Assembly: GCA_041592335.1 (NCBI GenBank)
Contig: JBFHQE010000001.1
Location: 391,171 to 455,170 of the forward strand
Source of the DNA: JBFHQE01 sp041592335
Lineage (GTDB): Bacteria > Pseudomonadota > Gammaproteobacteria > Thiohalobacterales > Thiohalobacteraceae
DNA: 64,000 nt
Direction of reading: 5' to 3'
Numbering within the stretch: position 1 is the stretch's first letter; the number at the start of each line of letters is the position of its first letter. The notes below the pieces were generated by a model. That model was not told where the DNA came from, made no database searches, and worked only from the letters and a program-made list of their open reading frames with translations. A program made the position numbers and the translations under genes. Below, one piece after another: positions 1-8,915 of the stretch.

Positions 1-48
1 ATACAAAGCGATATAAGGAACGGGATTCTGGACATGACGGATTTGCGG

Positions 49-960
49 TTAAACCGGAGTTGAGAAGGATTTGGGTTTGACGGCGATAATTGAGCAATTA
101 ATGGCGGACAGGATGCGCTCGGCGGTATTGCCAATGAAAAAGCCCTTGATGCCGGTTCTGGCTACGGTACCCATGACAATGAGCTCGGCCTTCTTCTCGG
201 CCGCCAGGCTTGGGATGACTTGTCCTGGCTCGCCTTTCAGTAAGTGAATAAAGGTAGGAATGCCATCAAGATCGCGTTCATGCAGTAAAGCGTCAAGCTG
301 GTCCCGGTGCTCTTTCTTGGTGTAGTTAAGCAGGTTCTCAATGTCGACCTCGGGTAATTCGCCAAGATGTGTGCGCAGGGTGTCTTCGTAGGCCAGGTTC
401 CAGGCATGCACGATGTGAAGTTCGCCATTGTCGCTGCGAGTGATGGAAGTGGCCAGTTCAAGAATGAGCTGATTGAGTTCTGCGTTTGCGGGTTCGGAAG
501 GATCGATGTCCACGGCGGCAATGATGCGTTTGAAATGCTGCGCTTGCGAAGGTTTGATGATCCATACCGGGCAGGGGCATTTTCTCAATAAATGCATGTC
601 CGTGCTGCCAAAGAGCATATTTCCAATAGATTCGCTTCCTTCAGCGGATTTAATCACCAGGTCATAGCCGGCTTTTTCGACGCCCCTGATAATCTGCAGG
701 AAAGGCGTGCCGACCCAGACTGAGGAAGAGAGTTCAACGTCGTCTGTATCGAAGCGGGCTTTGAAATTGTTTAGCAGGTTTTCCTGAATACGGATAAAGG
801 CGTCCTGGATTTTTTCCAGGGTACGTGGAATTACGGGATAAACGCTGGCAATGGTCAAGTGAGCGGAATTTTTTTTCGCTAATTTAAGCGCGCGCTCGAA
901 AGCTGAATCAGCAGTGTAGGCCGGGTCGTAAATAAACAGAATGTTAGTGAAACGTTTCAT
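49..960 (-). CDS. Tandem universal stress protein (UspE-like)
   Basis: Two UspA domains lie in one chain of about 303 residues, as in UspE proteins. The first begins right after the start (KRFTNILFIYDPA) and the second near the middle (FKRIIAAVDIDPSEPA). The second ends with the ATP-binding type signature GTVARTGIKGFFIGNTAERIL. The open frame extends 59 codons further upstream, but that part has no Usp similarity, and the ATG at 960 directly precedes the first conserved strand, so that start was chosen. Usp proteins are cytoplasmic nucleotide-binding proteins induced by stress or growth arrest. The gene is divergent from the phosphate transporter gene. The exact role cannot be read from the sequence. 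Confidence 0.9.
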   Translation of the reverse strand: MKRFTNILFIYDPAYTADSAFERALKLAKKNSAHLTIASVYPVIPRTLEKIQDAFIRIQENLLNNFKARFDTDDVELSSSVWVGTPFLQIIRGVEKAGYDLVIKSAEGSESIGNMLFGSTDMHLLRKCPCPVWIIKPSQAQHFKRIIAAVDIDPSEPANAELNQLILELATSITRSDNGELHIVHAWNLAYEDTLRTHLGELPEVDIENLLNYTKKEHRDQLDALLHERDLDGIPTFIHLLKGEPGQVIPSLAAEKKAELIVMGTVARTGIKGFFIGNTAERILSAINCSIIAVKPKSFSTPV

Positions 961-1110
961 AACGGAAGACCTGTGGTTGAATGCCTGATTCCACTTCATT
1001 TTTTTACTCTGCCGGTGTCTTGTCAATAGATAGCGCGGATACGGTTGACGATTCCGGTGCTGAATGTCGATACTTTGTCGGAAGAAACCACCAAATGTGA
1101 CTGGAAACGA

Positions 1111-2877
1111 ATGACACTTGCGGAAATGATGCAGCAATTGGGTATGTTAATCGGCGGGATTGGCCTGTTCCTGCTGGCGGTGCACATGATTACCGACGGT
1201 TTGACCTTCGCCGCCGGTGATGCTCTGCGCGATTTGCTGGCCAGCTGGACGCGTTCGATCGGTCGCGGCATCCTGGCTGGTCTGACCTTTACCGCCATTG
1301 TGCAGTCTTCCAGCGCGGTCACCGTCGCCACCATCGGTTTTGTAAACGCCGGTTTGCTGAGCCTGTCGCAGGCGCTGGGTGTGGTGTATGGCGCCAACAT
1401 CGGAACGACAATGACCGGTTGGCTGGTGGCGGCAGTGGGATTCAAAATCAAGGTGGAGGCCTTTGCCCTGCCCATGATCGGGATCGGCATGCTACTGCAG
1501 TTGAGTGGCGCCAGGCAGCGGCGCGGCGCCATCGGTCAGGCACTGGCCGGTTTCGGGTTGTTCTTTATTGGTATTGATGTGCTCAAAGGCGCCTTCGAAG
1601 GTGCAGCGCAAAGCATCGATTTCTACTCGCTCGCGCCTGAAGGCGCGTTGGCAACCATATTGTTTGTCGGCATCGGTTTTCTCATGACCATGCTGATGCA
1701 GTCTTCCAGTGCCGCGATTGCCATCATATTAACCGCGGCAACGGGCGGCGTGTTTCCCCTGGCCAGTGCGGCGGCGATGGTAATTGGCGCCAATATCGGC
1801 ACCACCTCGACAGCGGCACTGGCGGTTATTGGTGCGACGTCGAATGCCAAACGCGTCGCCAGCGCGCATATCGTGTTCAATTTTCTTACCGGCCTGGTGG
1901 CGTTGCTGATTATGCCGCTGATGCTGTGGCTGGTGCAGGAAATTGGCCGCACTCTGCACATGGAAGGGCATCCCGCGGTAGTGCTGGCGATATTTCATAC
2001 GGCATTTAACGTGTTAGGCGTGTTGTTGCTTTGGCCTTTCACTCATCCGCTGACGAAGTTCCTCAATGGCCGCTTTGTCAGCCAGGAGGAAATGGCCAGT
2101 CGTCCACAGTATCTGGATAAGAACATTGTCGAGACTTCGGCCTTGGCGATACAGGCCTTGCATATGGAACTCGAACGTACTCGAGGTATGTTGCAGGCAC
2201 TGGCCCGGAAGGTTTTAAGCTGGGAGTCGATAGATCGACCCAGGATAGAAATTGAATCACAAAGTATCGATACCCTGACGATTGCTGTCGGCGACTTTGT
2301 TTCCCGGCTGGAACGTCGCTCCCTGCCGGAAGATGTCACCGCGATGTTACCCACTGTCATTAGAGGTGCAGAGTACCTTAATCGCTCTGCCGAACTGGCC
2401 AGTGAATTTTCCGCCAAGGCGTCAGTGATGGGGCATGTTGAGGATGAAAAGGCCAGGCAGCAGCTAAACGATTTCCGTCATGTGCTGATTGAAGTCTTCG
2501 AGGATGGAGCGGAGAAAGAGCAGGATGCAATTGCTTCGTTTGTGGCGCACAAGACGGAAGAAATACAGTCGGCTTACTATACGGTTAAGCACGAGATACT
2601 GGTTGCAGGTTCCAATGCGCGTTTGAAAATATCTGTAATGTCCCTGTTGCTGGAAGAAATTAATCGCCTGAAACGCATGTCCGAGCAATACCTCAAGGCA
2701 ATGATTGATCTCGGGGTGTTGCAATCAGATGAGTTGGGTAAATTGGTAAGTGAAAAATTATCCGCCAAGGGCGGGGAAAAGGGTGCGGAGCCCGTTGCTC
2801 ATGACCTCGACGGCGATGGCGGTGAGCACCAGGCCGAACAACCGGTTGAGGATGTTAATCCCGATCGGCCCAAGTAG
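1111..2877 (+). CDS. Na/Pi cotransporter family protein with PhoU-like C-terminal domain
   Basis: This is a membrane protein of 588 residues. The N-terminal half has the two repeated QSSSA-containing modules of the NptA/PNaS family (IVQSSSAVTVATIGF and LMQSSSAAIAIILTA), each followed by a GANIGTT motif. Together these form the sodium and phosphate path. Residues from about 340 on are helical and soluble and resemble PhoU. The family imports phosphate with sodium across the inner membrane. A TTG at 1045 is in frame, but the ATG at 1111 has GGAAACG just before it and precedes the first conserved residues. The last 39 codons lie antisense to the 3' end of marC, and this tail looks non-domain-like. 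Confidence 0.9.
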   Translation: MTLAEMMQQLGMLIGGIGLFLLAVHMITDGLTFAAGDALRDLLASWTRSIGRGILAGLTFTAIVQSSSAVTVATIGFVNAGLLSLSQALGVVYGANIGTTMTGWLVAAVGFKIKVEAFALPMIGIGMLLQLSGARQRRGAIGQALAGFGLFFIGIDVLKGAFEGAAQSIDFYSLAPEGALATILFVGIGFLMTMLMQSSSAAIAIILTAATGGVFPLASAAAMVIGANIGTTSTAALAVIGATSNAKRVASAHIVFNFLTGLVALLIMPLMLWLVQEIGRTLHMEGHPAVVLAIFHTAFNVLGVLLLWPFTHPLTKFLNGRFVSQEEMASRPQYLDKNIVETSALAIQALHMELERTRGMLQALARKVLSWESIDRPRIEIESQSIDTLTIAVGDFVSRLERRSLPEDVTAMLPTVIRGAEYLNRSAELASEFSAKASVMGHVEDEKARQQLNDFRHVLIEVFEDGAEKEQDAIASFVAHKTEEIQSAYYTVKHEILVAGSNARLKISVMSLLLEEINRLKRMSEQYLKAMIDLGVLQSDELGKLVSEKLSAKGGEKGAEPVAHDLDGDGGEHQAEQPVEDVNPDRPK

Positions 2878-3393
2878 CTTGCCAATCGGGTTGGCGAGCA
2901 GCAACACCAGCCACAGAATCAGGGCAACCAGCACAATCACCAGGATCATCCACAGCAAATGCAGTTCCGCGCCGGGGCGGTGTGCCTGAATAATGACGGT
3001 GCTGATTGAGCCGGGGCCGGCCAGTAACGGAATGGCGATGGGGACCACGGCAATACTCGCCCGGCTTTCCGCAGCGATTTTTTCTGCCGGAGTGGTGCGC
3101 ATCTGATCCGGTTGCGCGCGCAGCATGGCCAGTGCCATTAACAGCAAAACAATGCCGCCGCCAACCCGGAACGACGCCAGGCTGGTGCCGAGAATGGTCA
3201 GCATGGCCTCGCCGAACACGGCGGATGACACCAGGACCGCAATCACAGTGAAAGTGGCAACTGTCGCCGCCCGGTTGCGGTCGCTTGCCGTATAGCCCTG
3301 GGTCAGGCTAAGGAAAATAGGGATGGCGGCGAACGGGTCGAGGATGACCAGCAGGGCGGTGAAAAAACGGCTGTATTCGCTCCAGTATTCCAT
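2758..3393 (-). CDS. MarC family integral membrane protein
   Basis: The 211-residue protein has about six hydrophobic segments and the MarC/UPF0056 pattern, with FTALLVILDPFAAIPIFLSL near the start, PLLAGPGSISTVI in the middle and NRLFGLVLTAIAVEVMSNGL at the end. The length is normal for the family. MarC proteins were once linked to multiple antibiotic resistance, but their transport function is not established. The gene converges on the phosphate transporter gene and overlaps its 3' end by 120 bp. No terminator is visible between them. Confidence 0.9.
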   Translation of the reverse strand: MEYWSEYSRFFTALLVILDPFAAIPIFLSLTQGYTASDRNRAATVATFTVIAVLVSSAVFGEAMLTILGTSLASFRVGGGIVLLLMALAMLRAQPDQMRTTPAEKIAAESRASIAVVPIAIPLLAGPGSISTVIIQAHRPGAELHLLWMILVIVLVALILWLVLLLANPIGKLLGPIGINILNRLFGLVLTAIAVEVMSNGLRTLFPALGG

Positions 3394-3529
3394 TGTGAGT
3401 TGGTTGCTATCAAAAACACCGGTAGAAAATTGAAGTTAGCTTAGCATGCCTGTCGGTATTGGATGGAGGGAACCTTTGTTGCGCTATCTAATCTTTAGAG
3501 AAATACAGGTAAGATAGGTGACGTGAAAA

Positions 3530-4138
3530 ATGGCGGATTCTGCAACTATGACGAAATATCCATTCCTATCAGACAATGTCAGAAAAACCTTCAAGATGAG
3601 TGCGGGCGCCCTGGCCGGTGGTCTGTGGCTGGTGAGTCCCCTGGCGATGGCGGAGGAGGCTGATCATCGCGAGCATGGTGCGCATGAACATGGCGCGGCA
3701 ATGCTCACTGTTGTGATCGAAGATAACATGCTGGAAATGGTCTTCAGTGCGCCGGCGGCCAACATCGTGGGTTTCGAGCAGGTGCCGCACGACGATGCGC
3801 AGCGTAACGCCGTGGCCGAGGCGGTGAGTCAGTTGAAACAGGCAGAGGTTTTGTTCGGGTTGCCTGCGGAGGCAGATTGTCAACTGGATCATGTGGAAAT
3901 AGAAAGCGCGCTACTGGAGCAAGAGGGTCATCAAGATCATGCGCATGAAGAAGAACGTCATGCCGATTTCGATGTCAGCTATCGCTACAATTGTCAGGCA
4001 ACGGAAAAGCTGGATTCGATTGATGTGAATATCTTTACCGCGTTTCCGCATAACCAGCATATCGAAGTGCAGTACATTACATCGGCGGGCCAGGGTATGC
4101 AGGCACTGGAAGCGGGAAACAGTCGGATAAAGTTTTAA
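3530..4138 (+). CDS. ZrgA-like DUF2796 protein, histidine-rich, exported
   Basis: After a positively charged leader and the hydrophobic stretch ALAGGLWLVSPLAMA (signal peptide, probable cleavage AMA-EE) come two histidine clusters. These are HREHGAHEHG at the mature N-terminus and HQDHAHEEERH in the middle. The core FDVSYRYNCQATEKLDSIDVNIFTAFP fits DUF2796, the ZrgA family. In Vibrio cholerae ZrgA belongs to a zinc-regulated uptake system with an ABC transporter. Here too an ABC ATPase and permease follow directly, so periplasmic metal (probably zinc) binding is the likely role. AGGTGA lies 8 bp before the ATG at 3530; a later ATG at 3596 would leave a minimal signal peptide. No clear Zur operator was seen upstream. 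Confidence 0.82.
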   Translation: MADSATMTKYPFLSDNVRKTFKMSAGALAGGLWLVSPLAMAEEADHREHGAHEHGAAMLTVVIEDNMLEMVFSAPAANIVGFEQVPHDDAQRNAVAEAVSQLKQAEVLFGLPAEADCQLDHVEIESALLEQEGHQDHAHEEERHADFDVSYRYNCQATEKLDSIDVNIFTAFPHNQHIEVQYITSAGQGMQALEAGNSRIKF

Positions 4139-4147
4139 CGCACCCTT

Positions 4148-4849
4148 ATGATGATTGAAATCGACAGTTTGCAGTATCGCTGGCGTAAGGATGCGCCGCT
4201 GGTGCTGGATATACCCCAATTCAGTCTTGCGAAAGGAGAGCACCTGTTTATCCGGGGTGCCAGCGGCAGCGGCAAGAGCACCCTGTTAAGTCTGTTGGGC
4301 GGCGTTATGTTGCCCCAACAGGGCGATCTGCGGGTGCTTGGACAATCCTTACCATCGATGCGTGGTGTGGCGCGCGATGCATTTCGTGCCGATCACATCG
4401 GTTTTATTTTTCAGATGTTCAATCTGATTCCCTACCTTTCGGTCATTGATAACGTCATTCTGCCATGCCGATTTTCGAAATTGCGTCAGCAACGGGTATT
4501 GAGCTCCGCGGCCACGTTGCAGGATGAGGCGCGTCGCTTGCTGGGGCAGCTGGATATTCCGGCAGATCTGCATGCCCGCCCGGCAACAGAGTTAAGCGTC
4601 GGTCAACAGCAACGGGTGGCGGCGGCGCGGGCCCTGATGGGCAGTCCGGAACTGGTGATCGCCGACGAGCCGACCTCGGCGCTGGATGCCGACCGGCGCG
4701 AAGTGTTTCTGAATCTGTTGTTCAAGGAATGCGAGCACGAACATGTCAGCCTGGTGTTCGTCAGTCATGACGCCAGTCTGCAGCCTTTATTCAGTCGCAG
4801 TCTCGATCTGGCCGAAATAAATCGCGCCGCATCGCGGGAGCTGGCCTGA
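4148..4849 (+). CDS. ABC transporter ATP-binding protein (LolD/MacB type)
   Basis: The 233-residue nucleotide-binding subunit has Walker A GASGSGKST at residues 37-45, Q-loop FIFQMFNLIPYLSV, signature LSVGQQQRVAAARAL, Walker B LVIADEPTSALD and switch histidine SHD. The sequence type is that of LolD/FtsE/MacB ATPases, which partner with FtsX-like permeases. It starts 9 bp after the ZrgA-like gene and is followed after one base by the permease gene, so the three are clearly one operon. It would power a type VII (mechanotransmission) ABC complex rather than a classical importer. A metal-linked role follows only from the neighbouring ZrgA-like gene. Confidence 0.92.
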   Translation: MMIEIDSLQYRWRKDAPLVLDIPQFSLAKGEHLFIRGASGSGKSTLLSLLGGVMLPQQGDLRVLGQSLPSMRGVARDAFRADHIGFIFQMFNLIPYLSVIDNVILPCRFSKLRQQRVLSSAATLQDEARRLLGQLDIPADLHARPATELSVGQQQRVAAARALMGSPELVIADEPTSALDADRREVFLNLLFKECEHEHVSLVFVSHDASLQPLFSRSLDLAEINRAASRELA

Positions 4850-4850
4850 C

Positions 4851-6110
4851 ATGGCCATAGTACGCCTCGCCTGGCAGAGCTTATGGAATCGTCGGGTAAC
4901 GGCGCTCCTGACGATTCTGTCGATAGCACTGAGCGTGGCGCTGCTACTGGGCGTTGAACGGGTGCGAACCGAGGCGCGCAACAGTTTTGCCAATACGATT
5001 TCCGGGACCGATCTCATTGTTGGCGCGCGCAGTGGCGCGGTGCCGCTATTGCTTTATTCCGTGTTCCGAATCGGGAATGCGACCAACAATATCTCCTGGG
5101 AAAGTTACCAGGAGATTGCCGCACACAAGTCCGTGGCCTGGACGGTGCCCCTGTCGCTGGGCGATTCGCACCAGGGTTACCGGGTGCTGGGTACCAGCCG
5201 GGATTATTTCACGCATTATCGTTTTGCCCGTGATCGTGCCCTGGCGTTTATTGAAGGCGAGCCATTTGCCGATGTGTACGATGTGGTGCTGGGTGCCGAT
5301 GTGGCACGCGATCTGGGATACGGGTTGGATCGGGAAATCGTGCTGGCGCACGGGGCGGGCAAGGTGAGTCTGGTCAAGCATGCCAACAAACCGTTTCGCG
5401 TGGTGGGTATTCTGAAGAAAACCGGCACGCCGGTCGATCGTACCCTGCTGGTGAGTCTGGCGGGTATCGAGGCGATTCATGTCGACTGGCAGGGTGGTAT
5501 GCCTTTGCCCGGCATTGAGGTGTCGGCGCAGGCGGCAACAAAGATGAATTTGACGCCCAAAACCATCACGGCATTTATGGTCGGTCTGAATTCAAAAATC
5601 AGTACGTTTCATTTGCAGCGTTATATTAACGATTACCGCAAGGAGCCCTTGCTGGCTATTCTGCCGGGCGTGGCGTTGCAGGAGCTCTGGGCATTAATGG
5701 GTGTCGCGGAGAAGGCGTTGCTGGTGGTGTCGGCATTCGTGGTGCTGGTTGGCCTGATTGGTATGTTGTCGGCGATTCTTACCAGCTTGAACGAACGCCG
5801 CCGCGAAATGGCGATTCTGCGTTCGCTGGGTGCCCGGCCGCTGCATATCTTCGGCCTAATCATCGGCGAAGCCATGTTACTGACATTGGTCAGTGTGATA
5901 TTGGGCGTAGTGTTGTTATATGGAATGTTGATACTGGGGCGACCGTTAATCGAGGATCGCTTTGGCCTGTTTATCGCGTTAGGCGGGTTCAGTCAGTATG
6001 AACTGATCGTGCTGGCGGTGATTGTTGGCGTAGGGTTGCTGGTCGGGTTTATACCAGGCTATCGGGCTTACCGGAATTCACTGGCCGACGGTCTGAGTAT
6101 TCGTTTATGA
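4851..6110 (+). CDS. ABC transporter permease (FtsX/MacB family)
   Basis: The 419-residue protein has the type VII ABC layout. One N-terminal membrane helix (VTALLTILSIALSVALLLGV) is followed by a large periplasmic domain (roughly residues 40-275) and three C-terminal helices of the FtsX domain. The cytoplasmic coupling motif NERRREMAILRSLGARP is typical of MacB/LolC-like permeases. It pairs with the ATPase encoded one base upstream. The following gene overlaps or abuts its stop codon. In ZrgABCDE-like systems the permease works with the histidine-rich ZrgA protein; the direction of transport is unknown here. Confidence 0.9.
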   Translation: MAIVRLAWQSLWNRRVTALLTILSIALSVALLLGVERVRTEARNSFANTISGTDLIVGARSGAVPLLLYSVFRIGNATNNISWESYQEIAAHKSVAWTVPLSLGDSHQGYRVLGTSRDYFTHYRFARDRALAFIEGEPFADVYDVVLGADVARDLGYGLDREIVLAHGAGKVSLVKHANKPFRVVGILKKTGTPVDRTLLVSLAGIEAIHVDWQGGMPLPGIEVSAQAATKMNLTPKTITAFMVGLNSKISTFHLQRYINDYRKEPLLAILPGVALQELWALMGVAEKALLVVSAFVVLVGLIGMLSAILTSLNERRREMAILRSLGARPLHIFGLIIGEAMLLTLVSVILGVVLLYGMLILGRPLIEDRFGLFIALGGFSQYELIVLAVIVGVGLLVGFIPGYRAYRNSLADGLSIRL

Positions 6111-6118
6111 GGTGCAAG

Positions 6119-6655
6119 ATGCGTGGCGTATTGTTGGGTTTGTTGTTCGCATTGATGAACGGCCTGGGTGTGGTGCAGGCAGCTGAAGCCGCCAGGGAGA
6201 TCGACTGGGATGCGTTGATCCCTTCGGATTTTCGCCTGGATGGCATCCTGGAAAAATATAACCTGCAGGAATTCGACGACAGCGATCCGCGCGCGCAGGA
6301 GATAATGGATGAAATTCGCGCCGCCTGGGATGCGGCGCCGGTGGTTAAGGATATTGATGGTCAGTTGATCAGGTTGCCGGGTTACGTGGTGCCGCTCGAG
6401 TTGAATGCCGATGGGATTCATCAGTTTCTGCTGGTGCCATATTACGGTGCCTGCATTCATGTGCCGCCACCGCCCGCCAATCAAACAATCTATGTCACGA
6501 CCGAGGATACGGGTGGTGTCGAAATCGATATGTTTTTGCCGGTGTGGGTGACGGGGGTGATCAGGGCCGAGCGAGTCAGCAGTGAACTGGCGGAATCCGG
6601 ATACCGCATTGAGGCAACCTTGATCGAACCCTATGAAGAAGAGCCTGTGCAGTAA
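6119..6655 (+). CDS. DUF3299 domain-containing exported protein
   Basis: The protein of about 178 residues has a signal peptide (hydrophobic LLGLLFALMNGLGVV then QAAEA) and a conserved DUF3299 core: VKDIDGQLIRLPGYVVPLE, LVPYYGACIHVPPPPANQTI and a final strand DMFLPVWVTGVI. The cysteine and histidine in GACIHVPPPPANQ are invariant-looking and could bind metal. Genes of this family often accompany ZrgA-like proteins and ABC transporters, so it is probably a periplasmic part of the same metal-related system. ATG 6119 has GAGG six bases upstream; ATG 6107, which overlaps the permease stop as ATGA, is an alternative. The function is unproven. Confidence 0.8.
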   Translation: MRGVLLGLLFALMNGLGVVQAAEAAREIDWDALIPSDFRLDGILEKYNLQEFDDSDPRAQEIMDEIRAAWDAAPVVKDIDGQLIRLPGYVVPLELNADGIHQFLLVPYYGACIHVPPPPANQTIYVTTEDTGGVEIDMFLPVWVTGVIRAERVSSELAESGYRIEATLIEPYEEEPVQ

Positions 6656-8790
6656 TGATATCTGTCCTGTCCATACCGCTGGAAACACTGGCAGCCAACC
6701 AGGGAAATAAGTCTGAGCATGTCAGTGTTGACGTCGAACTGATGCGCGAGAAGTCGTTGACCGGTGAACTACTGGCCTTTCTGCCGGAAAAAAAGCGATT
6801 AGAGCTGCTTGTTGACGGGAAGGAGTCTCGCTTGAATTTCACCGAGATTCGCAGTCTGCGTATTGCCGAGCGCTTGATGCAGTATTCGCCGAAAAGCGAG
6901 CACCTGATTCTGACTTTTCATATCAAGTTTCGGGATGGCGAAATGCGGCATGGCCTGTATAGCGAAATGCGCAAGGATGCCACGGGTCTTCACCTGGTGA
7001 CGATTGAAAAGGATGGCGGTGCCTATCGCCTGTTCGTGCCGCGCGAAAATGTTTTACGTTATCGCCTGGGTGATTTGCAGGGAGGCGCGCATTCCTTTAT
7101 CGAATCGGTTTCCACGGTTGAGGATGGCGGCGATGAGCGTTTGAACTTCGAACAACCGGTTGCGGCCGCCGAAGAGTTGGGCAAGTGGCTGGCTACGCGC
7201 TCCATGATTCCATTTGCCCGCAACAAACCGGTCGCCGGGGAGGAGATGCCAGGGTCCGGCGATCCCTTGCTCGATGCATCGGCGCTGTCTCGCCGGCTCG
7301 GTGTGCCACTGGTGGATCTGAAGCATTACCCCGTCGATGCGCGCATGTTGGCCGAGTTGCCGGAAAGTTTTGTGCGTGAGCATGCGGTGTTTCCGTTAAT
7401 GATTTTCGACGACCATCTGGTGGTCGCCATGGAAAATCCAGCCGATGGCGATCTGGCGCGCATGATTCAGTTCGTTGCCGGAAAAAATGTCGAAACCTGC
7501 GTGGCGACACGCCATGACCTGGTGAAGGCGATCGACCGTTATTACGGTGCCAGCGAAGAAACCGACGCATTGCAGGAGCTTGAGGGCGACGCTCAGCATG
7601 CCTTGCTGGTTGGGCAGGAAGATATTGAAAAGATCGGCAGCGAAAAGCCGATTGTGCGGCTGGTGCATAACGTACTGGTGGATGCTATACATCGCAATGC
7701 CTCGGATATTCATATTCGTCCCGGCGAAGAGGATGTCGAATTGCTCTATCGCGAAGACGGCACGCTGATTCCGGTCCGTCGTTTCAGCAAGGCGTTACTG
7801 CCTGCCGTGGTGGCGCGCATCAAGATTATCGGCCGCATGAATATCGCCGAGCGGCGCCTGCCGCAGGATGGTCGCGCGCGAATGGAGACAGATGGCGCAA
7901 TTGTGGATATGCGTATTTCGGTGATACCGACAATCACCGGGGAAAGCGTGGTTATTCGCTTGTTGAATGCCGAAAAGGGTTTGCGTTCGGTTAAGGAGCT
8001 TGGTTTCGATGATGAAGACCAGGCGCGTTTTATAGACCTGCTGCACAAGAGTTACGGTATGTTGCTGGTGACGGGGCCAACGGGTTCCGGTAAGTCTACA
8101 ACGCTTTATGCTGCGATCCAGGAAGTGCGCAAGCAGAACGTGAATATCATCACCGTGGAAGATCCGGTTGAATATCACATGGCGGGTATCGAACAGATAC
8201 AGGTCAACACTGCGCCGGGATTTACCTTTGCGCGCGCGCTTCGAAATATTCTTCGCCATGATCCGGACGTGGTGATGGTGGGCGAAATTCGTGACCAGGA
8301 AACGGCCAAGATTGCCGTGGAAAGTGCGCTGACCGGGCACCTGGTGTTGAGCACGCTGCATACCAATGATGCGCCAACGGCGATTACGCGTCTGATTGAA
8401 ATGGGCGTGGAATCCTTCCTGGTGAAGTCCTCGGTACTGGGTGTGCTGGCGCAGCGCCTGGTGCGGTTGAATTGCACGCATTGTCTCGAGCAGGAACCGC
8501 TCGATAAGAATGAACGGAAATTTCTTGGCGTGCCGGAAGATGAAGTCTTTTATCACGGTAAAGGCTGTGAGAAATGCAACAACACTGGCTTCAAGGGTCG
8601 CAAGGCCGTTTATGAGTTACTGGTGATGACGCCGGCGATGCGCGAAATCATCAGGGTCGATATACCCGTGGATGAGATTCGTGATAAGGGTTTAAAGGAA
8701 GGGATGGTACCCTTAACCCAGAATGCTTTAGCATTGGCGCGAGCAAAACTTATATCGCTGGCCGAGGTATATCGCGTCAGGTTGGAGTAA
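6655..8790 (+). CDS. GspE/PilB-type secretion or pilus assembly ATPase with extra N-terminal domain
   Basis: Residues from about 180 match the GspE/PilB family: an MshEN-like N-domain, then Walker A GPTGSGKSTT, Asp box, Walker B VVMVGEIRDQETAKIAVESALTG, His box LSTLHTNDA, and a zinc-binding tetracysteine (CTHC then CEKC). Such ATPases form cytoplasmic hexamers that drive type II secretion or pilus assembly. The first 150 residues are a beta-rich region that I do not recognise (see findings). No other T2SS or pilus gene is adjacent. The start codon overlaps the stop of the DUF3299 gene as TAATG, implying translational coupling to the zrg-like operon. Confidence 0.88.
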   Translation: MISVLSIPLETLAANQGNKSEHVSVDVELMREKSLTGELLAFLPEKKRLELLVDGKESRLNFTEIRSLRIAERLMQYSPKSEHLILTFHIKFRDGEMRHGLYSEMRKDATGLHLVTIEKDGGAYRLFVPRENVLRYRLGDLQGGAHSFIESVSTVEDGGDERLNFEQPVAAAEELGKWLATRSMIPFARNKPVAGEEMPGSGDPLLDASALSRRLGVPLVDLKHYPVDARMLAELPESFVREHAVFPLMIFDDHLVVAMENPADGDLARMIQFVAGKNVETCVATRHDLVKAIDRYYGASEETDALQELEGDAQHALLVGQEDIEKIGSEKPIVRLVHNVLVDAIHRNASDIHIRPGEEDVELLYREDGTLIPVRRFSKALLPAVVARIKIIGRMNIAERRLPQDGRARMETDGAIVDMRISVIPTITGESVVIRLLNAEKGLRSVKELGFDDEDQARFIDLLHKSYGMLLVTGPTGSGKSTTLYAAIQEVRKQNVNIITVEDPVEYHMAGIEQIQVNTAPGFTFARALRNILRHDPDVVMVGEIRDQETAKIAVESALTGHLVLSTLHTNDAPTAITRLIEMGVESFLVKSSVLGVLAQRLVRLNCTHCLEQEPLDKNERKFLGVPEDEVFYHGKGCEKCNNTGFKGRKAVYELLVMTPAMREIIRVDIPVDEIRDKGLKEGMVPLTQNALALARAKLISLAEVYRVRLE

Positions 8791-8815
8791 ATTTATCGTC
8801 ATTGCCTGAAATTTT

Positions 8816-8882
8816 TAGGAGCGGCCTTGGCCGCGAACAAAGGCGATAGTAAAAGCATTCGCGGGCAAGCCCGCTCCTGTAG
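8816..8882. repeat. REP-like inverted-repeat pair
   Basis: Two GC-rich palindromic units face each other: TAGGAGCGGCCTTGGCCGCG and, after about 20 bp, TTCGCGGGCAAGCCCGCTCC. Related units occur at 50193, 61552 and 63864 in this window. The type resembles the REP/BIME repeats common in gammaproteobacteria. It lies between the GspE-like gene and the HIT gene and could also stabilise the 3' end of the upstream mRNA. Confidence 0.85.
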
Positions 8883-8915
8883 TGGATGAAATGCAGTTAG
8901 TCAGTGGAGAATAAT

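Noticed and set aside
1023..1532. Minus-strand frame opposite the phosphate transporter start
   Set aside because: Shadow of the transporter gene, with no recognised domain.
8816..8882. Facing hairpins as a CRISPR or a plain terminator
   Set aside because: No regularly spaced direct repeats and no T run; the pattern recurs at other sites as REP-like pairs.
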